Numbered from the stretch's first letter, positions 26,705 through 35,525 are shown. The stretch: DNA of 64,000 nucleotides from Nitrosococcus halophilus Nc 4 (GCF_000024725.1 NC_013960.1:828261-892260); one strand, 5' to 3'. The notes: generated from the sequence alone by a model not told the origin. Numbers and translations are program-made.

Positions 26705-26741
26705 CCGGTTCAAAGTGAACCGGCCGGGTCAATCTGACCCG
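26705..26741. promoter_or_regulatory. two tandem related palindromes, possible activator sites or terminator
   Basis: Palindrome A (26705-26723) has arms CCGGTTCA and TGAACCGG around AAG. Palindrome B (26725-26741) has arms CGGGTCA and TGACCCG around ATC. Their centres are 19 bases apart and they share CGG-K-TCA-N3-TGA-M-CCG. They lie about 110-145 bases upstream of the sigma-54-like promoter, fitting enhancer-type sites. B is followed by CTTTTT on the plus strand, so a terminator is an alternative, although no plus-strand gene would need it; for the minus-strand activator gene the hairpins follow its stop by 24 bases. Confidence 0.5.
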
Positions 26742-26764
26742 CTTTTTATAGCTTTTCCCGGCTG

Positions 26765-28102
26765 TTAGGGCCTTCTCTGGGAGGGGATTGCATACTCTTT
26801 TAGGCGGCGCTTCAAAGTGGAAAGTGAGATGCCTAATTCCCGAGCGGTGGCGGCCTTATTGTGCCGGTTTCGCGCCAGGGCTTCTTGGATCATCTGCCGC
26901 TCTAAGGCTTTGAGCCGAGAGCCAGGGGGCGACGGGGAAAGGCTAGACTGGGAGGGAGATTCTTCGGCGGTTGAAAGGGGGAGAAAGTGGAGGTCCTGGG
27001 GGTGAATAGATTTTCCTTTTGCCAAAGCAGCAGCACGTTCCAGCACATTGCGAAGCTCTCGGATATTTCCAGGCCAGGAATAAGCTTGCAGTGTCTTTAG
27101 GGCGGCGGGCGTGAGGTGACAGTCGAGGGCCCGTTGTTTGAGAAAGTGTTGCACCAGCAGCGGGATGTCTTCAGGGATATCCCGTAGGGGAGGGACGTCG
27201 ATTGTGATGACAGAAAGGCGATAAAAGAGGTCAGCGCGGAAAGTGCCTGCTTGGACCATGGCGGCAAGATCGCGGTGAGTGGCTGCAATGACGCGCACAT
27301 CGATTCGAATGGGTTGGTCTGAGCCAAGGGGGGTCACCTCGCGATTTTCCAGGGCTCTCAAGAGCCTAGGTTGCAGCTCAAGGGGAAGCTCACCGATTTC
27401 GTCGATGAATAAAGTTCCCTGATTCGCCTTGCGAAAGGCCCCTTCTCGGCTGCTGGCGGCACCGGTAAAGGCCCCTTTGAGATGCCCAAACAGGTCGCTG
27501 CGGATAAGCTCTCTATCGGTCACAGAGGCATCAAAGATAACGAAGGGACCATTGCGGTGAGAAAGTTGGTGGAGGGTGCGGGCGACCAGTTCCTTTCCCG
27601 AACCGGATTCACCTTGGATCAGTAGAGTCGTGGGGGTAGGGGCGACCGCCCGCAAGAAGCCATAGAGTTCACGCATCGGTTGGCTTCCCCCCACTAAGGA
27701 GCCCAGTTGATTATCCTGGGCTACCGCTATTTCATGCTCTTCTGTGAGGTGGCGCAATAGGATTTGCGTCCTGCCCAGCATGCCGGTGACCTCCATGCCA
27801 AGAATAGCTTCAGTGACCCGCAGAGACTCGATAAAAGAGCCATTGGTTGAGCCAAGATCACGGAAGAGATACCCCTCTGGTGTTGAACGGATCTCGGCGT
27901 GGTGGCGGGAGACTGAGCGGTCGTGCAAGATGAGGTCATTATCGGGGGCGGTGCCGATCCTTATCGTAGGCAAGGACAGGGTGACTTCTAATCCTGCGTC
28001 AGCTCCTGAAAGCACTTTTAAGGCAAGGGCTTCAAATTTGAGCCGTCGGCCTCTACCCGATCCCAGGGGGACTGCTATGGTGGTGGTCTTTTCCGCAGAC
28101 AT
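26765..28102 (-). CDS. sigma-54-dependent activator with N-terminal FHA domain
   Basis: A 445-residue enhancer-binding protein that should respond to a phosphothreonine signal. The FHA domain lies at about 27-118 with RIG at 48-50, SRHH at 65-68 and STNG at 85-88. The AAA+ domain has Walker A GESGSGKE (164-171), GAFTGA (210-215) and Walker B LFIDE. A Fis-type helix-turn-helix (NKAATARELGISLSTLKRRLKEY) ends the protein. FHA-type activators are known from myxobacteria and from some type VI secretion clusters. It lies upstream of, and on the same strand as, the export operon, so it is the best candidate activator of the 26579 promoter. Confidence 0.94.
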   Translation of the reverse strand: MSAEKTTTIAVPLGSGRGRRLKFEALALKVLSGADAGLEVTLSLPTIRIGTAPDNDLILHDRSVSRHHAEIRSTPEGYLFRDLGSTNGSFIESLRVTEAILGMEVTGMLGRTQILLRHLTEEHEIAVAQDNQLGSLVGGSQPMRELYGFLRAVAPTPTTLLIQGESGSGKELVARTLHQLSHRNGPFVIFDASVTDRELIRSDLFGHLKGAFTGAASSREGAFRKANQGTLFIDEIGELPLELQPRLLRALENREVTPLGSDQPIRIDVRVIAATHRDLAAMVQAGTFRADLFYRLSVITIDVPPLRDIPEDIPLLVQHFLKQRALDCHLTPAALKTLQAYSWPGNIRELRNVLERAAALAKGKSIHPQDLHFLPLSTAEESPSQSSLSPSPPGSRLKALERQMIQEALARNRHNKAATARELGISLSTLKRRLKEYAIPSQRRP

Positions 28103-28179
28103 CTTCGCCTTGCTTGTGGTGCGGGCACCTTGGCAAAATCCTTGGCCATCGACATTTATCTGGGTGTCCCGGCCAGGGT

Positions 28180-28950
28180 TTATGGGCCAGTGATTTGGAG
28201 CATGGTTTGGTTTGCCCCCGTATTTCCTGTCATTTTATCGTAGGAATAGACCACCACCTCATAAACGCCCGGCTCTTCAATCACTGTTTTTCCTTGGAAA
28301 AGGTTGACAGAACCGGTAAAGGGGAGCGCGATTTCTCGCAATTTCTCGCCGTTTTGCATCAAGATGGCTTTGACTTCAAATTTCTCTGGTGGCCATAGGC
28401 CATCGCGCATAATGGGACAGCCACACATCATGGTGATCTTCCCATAAATATCGGTTTGGCCACCGGCTGATACCCGAGTCCAGGCATCGACAATGAAACC
28501 GGGTAAATCAATAACTATACCATCGCCAATAATATCCTTGCCGGGAATCACCCAAGAGGTCACCGTGGCCTCTTGCTGGGATTGGCGGGCACCAGTGGGA
28601 CCCCATACTCGAAAACGTAGCAGGCGGGGCCGCTCGAGGTCCACCGTGGCCAGATAGCCAGCCGTGGTTTCGGTGGTGATTCGTTGACCCCGCTCAGGAG
28701 GGGTTCTCATTAATAAATCGGTGTCGCCGGTGTCCCCTCGAATCTGACCTTGAGCCAGGATTGCACCGGTCTCTACGTCTTCTACCACAGCGCGCATGCC
28801 GCCGACACTGCTGCCAATAAATTTAGCGTCAACAGCGCGCGCACGAATCATGATATGGGTTTCCTCCCCAAAGGCAGGGCTTCCTCCTCCAATTGCCAAG
28901 AATCCTGCTATTGTAAGCCAAAACCAAGGTTTCAATGAGATTGCTTTCAT
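28180..28950 (-). CDS. secreted/periplasmic protein of unknown function
   Basis: 256 residues, family not recognised. A clear signal peptide (about 1-28, cleaved near PAFG-EE) is followed by beta-rich sequence that may form two sandwich domains: residues about 30-130 (AVVEDVETGAILAQGQIRGDTGDTDLL) and about 140-250 (IYGKITMMCGCPIMRDGLWPPEKFEVKAI). The motif MCGCPI has two close Cys that could form a disulphide or bind metal. The end resembles an Ig-like fold (EEPGVYEVVVYSYDKMTG). It is 77 bases upstream of the FHA-activator gene and 9 bases after the small gene 28960-29256, so the three may be co-transcribed. Confidence 0.75.
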   Translation of the reverse strand: MKAISLKPWFWLTIAGFLAIGGGSPAFGEETHIMIRARAVDAKFIGSSVGGMRAVVEDVETGAILAQGQIRGDTGDTDLLMRTPPERGQRITTETTAGYLATVDLERPRLLRFRVWGPTGARQSQQEATVTSWVIPGKDIIGDGIVIDLPGFIVDAWTRVSAGGQTDIYGKITMMCGCPIMRDGLWPPEKFEVKAILMQNGEKLREIALPFTGSVNLFQGKTVIEEPGVYEVVVYSYDKMTGNTGANQTMLQITGP

Positions 28951-28959
28951 GGTGATTCC

Positions 28960-29256
28960 TTAGCTCTGTTGTTGCAGCAATGCTTGGGTGATTTCTTCCC
29001 ATTCTGCCTTCAAAGGCAATTGGGAGACGGTTTTGCCAGCGCGGGAATACCAATAGGCGGCATTTGAAAGGTCCCCTTCCTTTCGGTGCAGGTAGGCGTG
29101 GACCCAAGCCCCTGCCGCATCCCCCGCTGATTGGGCAAGATGATGGGCTTGATCCCAATCCCCCTTAGCCTCATACCATAAGGCCTGAAGCGGTAAGGGG
29201 ATATCCTGAGGTGGATTATTGGCGGCTAGTCGATTTTTGAATTCTTGCAAGTTCAT
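28960..29256 (-). CDS. small conserved-looking helical protein, function unknown
   Basis: About 98 residues from the ATG at 29256; the longer frame starts with TTG. The sequence has two TPR/Sel1-like helix pairs (LPLQALWYEAKGDWDQAHHLAQ and GAWVHAYLHRKEGDLSNAAYWYSRAGK) with conserved-type Trp and His. No signal peptide, so it is cytoplasmic. It looks like a small family seen in various proteobacteria, but I assign no function. It lies directly upstream of the periplasmic unknown gene. Confidence 0.7.
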   Translation of the reverse strand: MNLQEFKNRLAANNPPQDIPLPLQALWYEAKGDWDQAHHLAQSAGDAAGAWVHAYLHRKEGDLSNAAYWYSRAGKTVSQLPLKAEWEEITQALLQQQS

Positions 29257-29479
29257 CGTCTTCGCATCTTCGGGTTGCAAATCGAATATTTTATCAATGA
29301 CCGGAGAGCTAAACCTCCGCTAGGATGAGCAGGACATGCCCTTCTTTAGGGCTGAGTTCCCCCGGATGCCAATGGGCGCTGGAGGGGACTCATTGGATAG
29401 GTGATCTTTAAATAGCATAATAGCTTGTCATGACTAGAGTATAGTCTCCATCTTTCTACCCTAATAACTTTAAATAGAT

Positions 29480-30457
29480 ATGCTTGCTTATATTGTTCGT
29501 CGTATCTTGTATGCTATCCCGATTCTAGTAGGGGTCAATATTTTGACCTTTATTTTGTTTTTTGGAATCAACAGCCCGGATGACATGGCCCGGGTGCATC
29601 TGGGAACTAAGCGGGTCACTCAGGAAGCCATAGAGGCTTGGAAGCGGGAGCGAGGTTATGATAAGCCCTTATTCTGGAATAGGGATGCGGAGGGGAAGGA
29701 AAAGTTTACCGAGACTGTTTTTTTTACTAAATCTGTTTCTTTATTTGCCTTCCGCTTTGGCCGTGCCGATGATGGTCGCGATATCGGACAGGATCTCCGT
29801 ACCCGTATGTGGCCCAGTTTAGCCATTGCGGTGCCCGTGTTTATGGTGGGCTTATTGGTTAATATTACCTTTGCCCTATTTATTGTATTTTTCCGCGGGA
29901 CCTATCTTGACCTAGGGGGGGTCGTATTTTGTGTGGTTTTAATGTCTATCTCCACCCTATTTTATGTGATCACTGGCCAATACCTGGTAGGCAAGCTGAT
30001 GCATTTGGTACCTATTTCCGGCTATGTGAGTGGATTAGGGGCTTTCAAATTCATCATTTTACCCGTCATTATTGGGGTTGTTTCCGGTATTGGCGCCGGT
30101 ACCCGGTGGTATCGGACTTTGTTTCTGGAAGAGGTGGGCAAGGACTATGTTCGCACTGCCCGGGCAAAGGGCTTATCCGAGTTCAAGGTGCTCTTTAAGC
30201 ATATACTAAAAAATGCTTTGATCCCTATTTTGACTGGGGCAGTGGTGATTTTGCCTACCTTATTTCTAGGCAGCCTTATTTTGGAGTCTTTTTTTGGCAT
30301 CCCAGGCCTTGGCAGTTATACCATTGATGCCATCAACGCCCAGGATTTTGCCATTGTGCGGGCCATGGTATTTCTGGGTTCAGTACTTTATATCTTGGGG
30401 CTGATCTTGACGGATATTTCTTATACTTTGGTGGACCCCCGGGTGCGCCTTAGCTAA
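29480..30457 (+). CDS. peptide-type ABC importer permease (DppB/YejB-like)
   Basis: An inner-membrane permease of a peptide/nickel-type ABC importer. The 325 residues start with the family N-terminus LAYIVRRILYAIPILVGV, have about six TM segments, and show the coupling loop YVRTARAKGLSEFKVLFKH that docks on the ATPase. The C-terminus ends with VDPRVRLS, typical of DppB. The second permease gene starts directly after its stop. No substrate-binding protein gene lies next to it in the window. Confidence 0.93.
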   Translation: MLAYIVRRILYAIPILVGVNILTFILFFGINSPDDMARVHLGTKRVTQEAIEAWKRERGYDKPLFWNRDAEGKEKFTETVFFTKSVSLFAFRFGRADDGRDIGQDLRTRMWPSLAIAVPVFMVGLLVNITFALFIVFFRGTYLDLGGVVFCVVLMSISTLFYVITGQYLVGKLMHLVPISGYVSGLGAFKFIILPVIIGVVSGIGAGTRWYRTLFLEEVGKDYVRTARAKGLSEFKVLFKHILKNALIPILTGAVVILPTLFLGSLILESFFGIPGLGSYTIDAINAQDFAIVRAMVFLGSVLYILGLILTDISYTLVDPRVRLS

Positions 30458-31867
30458 ATGATGCCTTTTCAGCCTGTTTTTCTTTGGACCGATATTCTTA
30501 TTTACCTATTGTTGGTGGTGCTAGCCGTGGGGATAGGGATGATCCGCCGGCGTGAGCATCTACGCGCACCTTGGCGCCGCATTCTGCATAGCCGTCGGGG
30601 CCAAATCGCCCTGGTGATTCTCCTTGCCTATGCGGTGATCGGTCTCTTGGATTCAGTCCACTTACGCCAGGCTTTGGAGCACCCCTCCTCCCCGACAACC
30701 CGGGTCCAATACTCTCCCGAGGTGCTCAGTCTCCTGGATATCTGGGCTTCTCATTTGCGGAAACAGACAGAGACCACTTACTCGGCCCCTTTTGCCACTC
30801 ACCTTTACGTCAAGGAGCAGGTGGAATTGCCGGATGGGGAGCAATTGCGCACCTATCCCCGGTTACAATACGGGGGCGCCCATTTAGCGGATCCGTCGGC
30901 GCGTTGGCACGATGTGGGGCAAACGGCGTTGTGGGCGGGGGGCAGTGGTATTGTTTGCTGGTTGCTTTTCACTCTTCTAGGATTGGCTTGGTTGGCGAAA
31001 GGGCAAAGCGTCAGTTATCCCGTTTATCTGGGGCAGGTCTTGGGGGGCCGCCCGGAAGCTCCTTGGCGGGTTGCCTTTATCACGGCGGGGATTGTCGTGG
31101 TGCTTGCTTTTATGGCGGCGGCTTTGAGCCAGGATTATCATATTTTAGGGACCAACAAAGTTGGCCAAGACGTTTTTTATCAGAGCTTAAAGAGTATTCG
31201 TACGGGGCTTGTCATCGGCACCCTCACTACCCTGGTGATGCTGCCTTTTGCGTTGGTGCTGGGCATCGCCGCAGGCTATTTTCGGGGCTGGGTGGATGAT
31301 GCGATTCAATATCTTTATACCACTCTCAATTCTATTCCAGGGGTACTGCTCATCGCCGCGGCGATTCTGATGTTGCAAGTTTATATGGGTAACCACCCGG
31401 AGCAGTTTGAGACCGTGATTGAGCGAGCCGACCTGCGCCTCTTATTTCTCTGCCTCATTCTTGGGGTGACCAGTTGGACGGGATTGTGTCGGATCCTGCG
31501 GGGAGAGACTCTCAAGCTTCGGGAAGTTGATTATGTTCAGGCGGCCCAAGCCTTTGGGGTAAGCCGGATCAAGATTTTATCCCGTCATATTTTGCCCAAC
31601 GTGATGCATATTGTTTTGATATCGGTAGTGTTGGATTTTAGTGGTTTGGTGCTGGCCGAGGCGGTATTGTCCTATGTAGGGGTAGGGGTTGATCCTGCGA
31701 CCATGAGCTGGGGCAATATGATCAACAGCGCCCGCCTGGAAATGGCCCGTGAACCGATGGTGTGGTGGTCCCTGACCGCAGCTTTCCTGTTTATGTTTAT
31801 TCTAGTGCTTGCCGCCAATCTATTTTCTGATGTGGTACGGGAGGCTTTAGACCCGCGAGCGAGGTAA
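30458..31867 (+). CDS. peptide-type ABC importer permease with periplasmic insertion (DppC/YejE-like)
   Basis: The second permease subunit, 469 residues, longer than the usual about 300-340. The extra length is a hydrophilic region between the first TM and the main TM domain (about residues 65-155, including SPTTRVQYSPEVLSLL). A further TM pair lies near 160-240. The coupling loop YVQAAQAFGVSRIKILSRHIL and the C-terminal DVVREALDPRAR are canonical. The start codon follows the upstream stop without a gap, so translation is coupled. The ion-channel gene begins 2 bases after its stop. Confidence 0.92.
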   Translation: MMPFQPVFLWTDILIYLLLVVLAVGIGMIRRREHLRAPWRRILHSRRGQIALVILLAYAVIGLLDSVHLRQALEHPSSPTTRVQYSPEVLSLLDIWASHLRKQTETTYSAPFATHLYVKEQVELPDGEQLRTYPRLQYGGAHLADPSARWHDVGQTALWAGGSGIVCWLLFTLLGLAWLAKGQSVSYPVYLGQVLGGRPEAPWRVAFITAGIVVVLAFMAAALSQDYHILGTNKVGQDVFYQSLKSIRTGLVIGTLTTLVMLPFALVLGIAAGYFRGWVDDAIQYLYTTLNSIPGVLLIAAAILMLQVYMGNHPEQFETVIERADLRLLFLCLILGVTSWTGLCRILRGETLKLREVDYVQAAQAFGVSRIKILSRHILPNVMHIVLISVVLDFSGLVLAEAVLSYVGVGVDPATMSWGNMINSARLEMAREPMVWWSLTAAFLFMFILVLAANLFSDVVREALDPRAR

Positions 31868-31869
31868 TC

Positions 31870-32739
31870 ATGTCAGTAGAACAAACGCATCCTCCAGCCC
31901 TAAGACAATATTGCCGAAACCTGGTGGAAACCAAGGCTTTTGAGCGGTTTATTATCGCCGTTATTGTGATCAACGGGGTGATTTTGGGGTTGGCAACGGT
32001 TCCAAGTTTAGAAGCTGAGTATGGCCCTTATTGGGAAATAGGCAATCAGATAGTGATTGCCATTTTTGTCATTGAAGCTGCTCTCAAAATTTACGCCGTT
32101 GCTCCCCATTACAATCGTTATTTCGGTAATGGTTGGAATTTATTTGATTTTTTTGTGGTTGTTTTTTCCCTGATACCGGCTACCGGGCCGTTTGCTCCTA
32201 TCGCTCGCTTGGCCCGCTTATTCCGGCTGATGCGATTGATTTCTGCGGTTCCGGAAATGCGTCTTGTGGTCAGCACCCTGGTACGCTCTATCCCTAGCAT
32301 TGGTCATGTGTTATTGCTGTTGGCAATCCTGTTTTATATCTATGCGGTTATTGGTTATCACTTGTTCCATGAACATGATCCGGCCCATTGGAATTCCCTT
32401 GGCCTTTCTTTGTTGACTTTGTTTCGAGTGGTCACCTTAGAGGATTGGACGGATGTCATGTACACCGCCATGGAAGAATATCCCTTGGCTTGGATTTATT
32501 TCGTCAGCTTTGTGGTGGTGGGCACCTTCGTGGTGGTTAATCTGTTTATTGCGGTGGTCTTGAACAATTTGGAGGCGGCAAAGCGGGAGCATTTGGAGGA
32601 GTTAAGGCATCCCCCTAAGGCCGAGGAATTGCTTGCCGAACTACGGGAGACCCAGGCCACCTTAGGGCGATTGCAGGAGCGGCTAGAAACGGTAACGCGG
32701 GCTCCCCTGGAGGAGGTAAAGGAGCGTCCCGTTGATTGA
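31870..32739 (+). CDS. voltage-gated cation channel (bacterial Nav/Cav type)
   Basis: A one-domain six-TM channel subunit that should assemble as a tetramer. The 289 residues show S1-S3, an S4 voltage sensor with Arg at every third position (ARLARLFRLMRL), an S4-S5 linker, a pore helix with selectivity filter TLEDWTD (189-195), S6 (FVVVGTFVVVNLFIAVVLNNLEA) and a C-terminal coiled coil. NaChBac and NavAb have TLESW; the filter here resembles the engineered calcium-selective CavAb (TLDDWSD), so calcium permeation is possible. The gene sits inside the ABC importer operon: 2 bases after the permease, and its stop overlaps the ATPase start. Confidence 0.92.
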   Translation: MSVEQTHPPALRQYCRNLVETKAFERFIIAVIVINGVILGLATVPSLEAEYGPYWEIGNQIVIAIFVIEAALKIYAVAPHYNRYFGNGWNLFDFFVVVFSLIPATGPFAPIARLARLFRLMRLISAVPEMRLVVSTLVRSIPSIGHVLLLLAILFYIYAVIGYHLFHEHDPAHWNSLGLSLLTLFRVVTLEDWTDVMYTAMEEYPLAWIYFVSFVVVGTFVVVNLFIAVVLNNLEAAKREHLEELRHPPKAEELLAELRETQATLGRLQERLETVTRAPLEEVKERPVD

Positions 32740-34747
32740 GCCCTTGTTGCGGGTCGAAGGGCTCAAAACCTGGTTTGAAACCCCGGCAGGGACGGTACGG
32801 GCCGTCGATGGGGTAGATTTTGACATTCGCCAGGGCGAGACTTTTGTTTTGCTGGGGGAGTCGGGGTGTGGTAAATCCATGACGGCGCTTTCTGTGATGC
32901 GCCTGATACCTGCCCCCCCAGGCCATATGACTGCACGCAGGGTCGTCCTTGATGAGGAGGATCTGCTGGGGTTGCCGGAAGTGGCCATGCGCAAGCTGCG
33001 AGGCCGGAAGATGGCGATGATTTTTCAAGAACCCCAGACTTCCCTTAATCCTGTGTTTACCGTGGGGGATCAAATTGGCGAAAGTTTACGGGTCCATCTC
33101 GGCCTGCGGGGTCGTTCTCTACGTCGCCGAATCCTAGATCTTTTGGAGGCAGTGGGGATTCCTGATCCCGGGCAGCGCGTAAATGATTATCCCCACCAGT
33201 TCTCGGGAGGGATGAAGCAGCGGGTGATGATTGCCATGGCGCTCGCTGGTGAACCAGAGCTGCTGATTGCCGATGAGCCTACCACCGCTTTGGATGTGAC
33301 CATCCAAGCTCAGATCCTAGCATTGTTGAAGCGGCTGCAGGAGGAGCGAGGCCTCTCCATTCTCCTAATCACCCATGATTTGGGCGTGGTGTCCCAGGTG
33401 GCCGATCGGATTGGGGTGATGTACGCGGGCCATTTGGTGGAACAGGCGAGCCGGGAGCGTTTTTTCACCGATCCCCTTCACCCTTACTCCCGCAAGCTGT
33501 TTGAGGCCCTTCCTCACCGCGGTAAACGGGATCAGCGTTTGAGTGTTATCCGCGGCAGTGTCCCCTCCTTGGCCCAACCCTTTAAGGCTTGCCGTTTTGC
33601 TGACCGTTGTGATTTTGCTTGGGATGCTTGCCAGGGACAGGCCCCTAAATGGCTTTTGGCTGAATCGGGTCACTATGTTCGGTGTCACCTTTATGACCCG
33701 GAGATCGCGCCAACCCGGCCTCATACCGGCCAAGACAATGGTTATCGCTCACCTTTGTCAACAGTGCAGCCCACCGGGCAGGCCTTGCTCCAGGTTGAAG
33801 ACCTTAAAGTTTATTTCCCCATTCGAAAGGGGATTTTGCAACGGATTAAGGGCTATATCAAAGCGGTCGACGGGGTTTCCCTGGGAATTCGGCGGGCTGA
33901 GACTTTGGCTTTAGTGGGCGAGTCAGGCTGTGGCAAGACCACTGCTGGTAAGGGGATTCTGCAGTTGTTACCGGTGACGGCCGGTCGGGTGCAGTTTAGT
34001 GGTGAAGAATTGACTCGGCTGAAAGGCCGCGCCCTGCGCCGACGGCGGGCTGATTTTCAGATTATCTTCCAGGATCCCTTTGCCTCTATGAATCCACGTA
34101 TGACCATTGGTGATATTGTGGAAGAGGGTATGATTGTGCAGCGGGTGGAGGGCAGTGCTGAAGTTCGGCGACAACGGGTGGCTGAATTGTTGCGGCGGGT
34201 GGGGTTGCCCCCTGAGATTCGGGATCGCTATCCCCACGAGTTTTCCGGGGGACAGCGGCAGCGGATCTGTATTGCCCGGGCCTTGGCCGTCAAACCTAAA
34301 TTCATTGTCTGTGATGAGCCCACTAGCGCCTTGGATGTTTCGGTTCAAGCGCAAATCCTCAATTTGTTGCGTGAAGTGCAGCACGAGTTTGGTTTGTCCT
34401 ATTTATTCATTACCCACAATTTGGCGGTGGTTGAATATTTGGCCCATCGGGTCGCGGTGATGTATTTGGGCCGTATCGTGGAGGAAGGCACGGTAACAGA
34501 AGTGCTTCAGCAGCCCCGGCACCCCTATACCCAAATGCTTCTTGAGGCGGTGCCAATGGTAGAAGGGGAGCAAAAATCCAAGAAGGTAACCCACTCCGGG
34601 GGTGATCCCCCTTCACCAGCCAACCCACCGAAGGGTTGCCATTTTTATTACCGCTGCTCCCACGCCATGGCAATTTGCCGGGAGCAGTATCCTAATGCTG
34701 TTCAAATTTCCGCTACCCATGAAGTTTACTGTTTCTTACATCGCTAA
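32732..34747 (+). CDS. fused double ATPase of peptide ABC importer (DppDF/YejF-like)
   Basis: Energises the importer formed with the two permeases. The 671 residues contain two complete ATPase domains: Walker [10 protein letters not shown] with signature SGGMKQR in the first (about 5-260) and GESGCGKTT with SGGQRQR in the second (about 350-600). Each is followed by the Cys-rich oligopeptide-transporter tail ([28 protein letters not shown]). Translation starts at TTG 32732, 7 bases after GGAG, and overlaps the channel gene stop, so it is coupled to the channel. Confidence 0.93.
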   Translation: MIEPLLRVEGLKTWFETPAGTVRAVDGVDFDIRQGETFVLLGESGCGKSMTALSVMRLIPAPPGHMTARRVVLDEEDLLGLPEVAMRKLRGRKMAMIFQEPQTSLNPVFTVGDQIGESLRVHLGLRGRSLRRRILDLLEAVGIPDPGQRVNDYPHQFSGGMKQRVMIAMALAGEPELLIADEPTTALDVTIQAQILALLKRLQEERGLSILLITHDLGVVSQVADRIGVMYAGHLVEQASRERFFTDPLHPYSRKLFEALPHRGKRDQRLSVIRGSVPSLAQPFKACRFADRCDFAWDACQGQAPKWLLAESGHYVRCHLYDPEIAPTRPHTGQDNGYRSPLSTVQPTGQALLQVEDLKVYFPIRKGILQRIKGYIKAVDGVSLGIRRAETLALVGESGCGKTTAGKGILQLLPVTAGRVQFSGEELTRLKGRALRRRRADFQIIFQDPFASMNPRMTIGDIVEEGMIVQRVEGSAEVRRQRVAELLRRVGLPPEIRDRYPHEFSGGQRQRICIARALAVKPKFIVCDEPTSALDVSVQAQILNLLREVQHEFGLSYLFITHNLAVVEYLAHRVAVMYLGRIVEEGTVTEVLQQPRHPYTQMLLEAVPMVEGEQKSKKVTHSGGDPPSPANPPKGCHFYYRCSHAMAICREQYPNAVQISATHEVYCFLHR

Positions 34748-34814
34748 AGGATCTTTTTCTCTATAATTATTAATCACTAAAGGTTGCTTTAGATTCCAGG
34801 GAGCTGTGGTGTGT

Positions 34815-35525
34815 ATGAAACGCCTCTTGCTGGTTCTGTTCCTGTGCGCTTGCAGCCCGGTTGCAGAGTATGATTACGCTGAGGAGCGGGCCGCCATGGT
34901 GCAGGCTATCGAAGAACAGGTCCGCCTCACCAGTCAATGGATAGATCAGCCCAGCTTGAATCCGCGGGTCATGAAAGCGATGAGGACAGTGCCCCGTCAT
35001 CAGTTTGTGCCGGAAGAATATCGTCGACTTGCTTATCGGAATCACCCTTTGCCTATTGGCGATAAGCAAACGATTTCCCAGCCCTATATTGTGGCGCTTA
35101 TGACCCATTTGGCGGAGCCTGATCCGGAAGCTGTGGTGTTGGAAGTGGGGACGGGATCAGGTTATCAGGGGGCGGTATTAGCCCACTTAGCCAAGCAAGT
35201 CTATACTATTGAGATTATTCCAGAGTTAGGCAGACAAGCGGCGGAACGTTTGCGTCGGCTAGGCTTTGATAACATCGAAGTACGGATTGGCGACGGCTAC
35301 TATGGGTGGGAAGAGCATGCCCCTTTTGATGCCATTGTCGTCACTGCCGCCCCCGAACAAATTCCTCCCAAACTAATTGAGCAGCTTAAGCCTGGCGGTG
35401 TCTTGGTGATTCCAGTGGGTCGTGATTTCCAGCAGCTCATGCAGGTAAGAAAAGGATTGGAGGGGGAAATAGAAACTCGACGGCTTATCCCCGTTAAGTT
35501 TGTTCCCTTGACCGGCGAACATTGA
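34815..35525 (+). CDS. pcm: protein-L-isoaspartate O-methyltransferase, exported lipoprotein form
   Basis: Methylates isoaspartyl residues in damaged proteins using SAM. The ATG at 34815 is chosen; the frame from GTG 34806 adds three residues. The SAM-binding motif VLEVGTGSGYQGAVLA and the PCMT motifs RHQFVPEEYRRLAYRNHPLPIG and GDGYYGW are clear. Unlike cytoplasmic Pcm, the N-terminus is a short signal ending in the lipobox LCAC, so the enzyme is probably anchored in the envelope. SAM is not expected in the periplasm, which makes this form puzzling, though signal-bearing Pcm proteins do exist in proteobacteria. Confidence 0.9.
   Translation: MKRLLLVLFLCACSPVAEYDYAEERAAMVQAIEEQVRLTSQWIDQPSLNPRVMKAMRTVPRHQFVPEEYRRLAYRNHPLPIGDKQTISQPYIVALMTHLAEPDPEAVVLEVGTGSGYQGAVLAHLAKQVYTIEIIPELGRQAAERLRRLGFDNIEVRIGDGYYGWEEHAPFDAIVVTAAPEQIPPKLIEQLKPGGVLVIPVGRDFQQLMQVRKGLEGEIETRRLIPVKFVPLTGEH

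Larger units (their letters stand above)
26368..26764 (-). other. control region upstream of the export operon
   Basis: About 400 bases between the FHA-type activator gene and the operon. It holds a minus-strand sigma-54-like promoter (26579-26596) and three palindromes of the form arm-N3-arm centred at 26691, 26714 and 26733, lying 95-140 bases upstream of the promoter, where enhancer sites are usual. No gene is supported; a 61-codon minus frame here has no coding features. Confidence 0.6.

Noticed and set aside
26547-26732. Minus-strand 61-codon frame upstream of the export operon
   Set aside because: It covers the promoter and palindromes and has no coding features.
5702-28102. Type VI secretion system
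   Set aside because: Kinase, phosphatase and FHA proteins suggest it, but no TssB/C, TssM, ClpV, Hcp or VgrG gene is present in the window.
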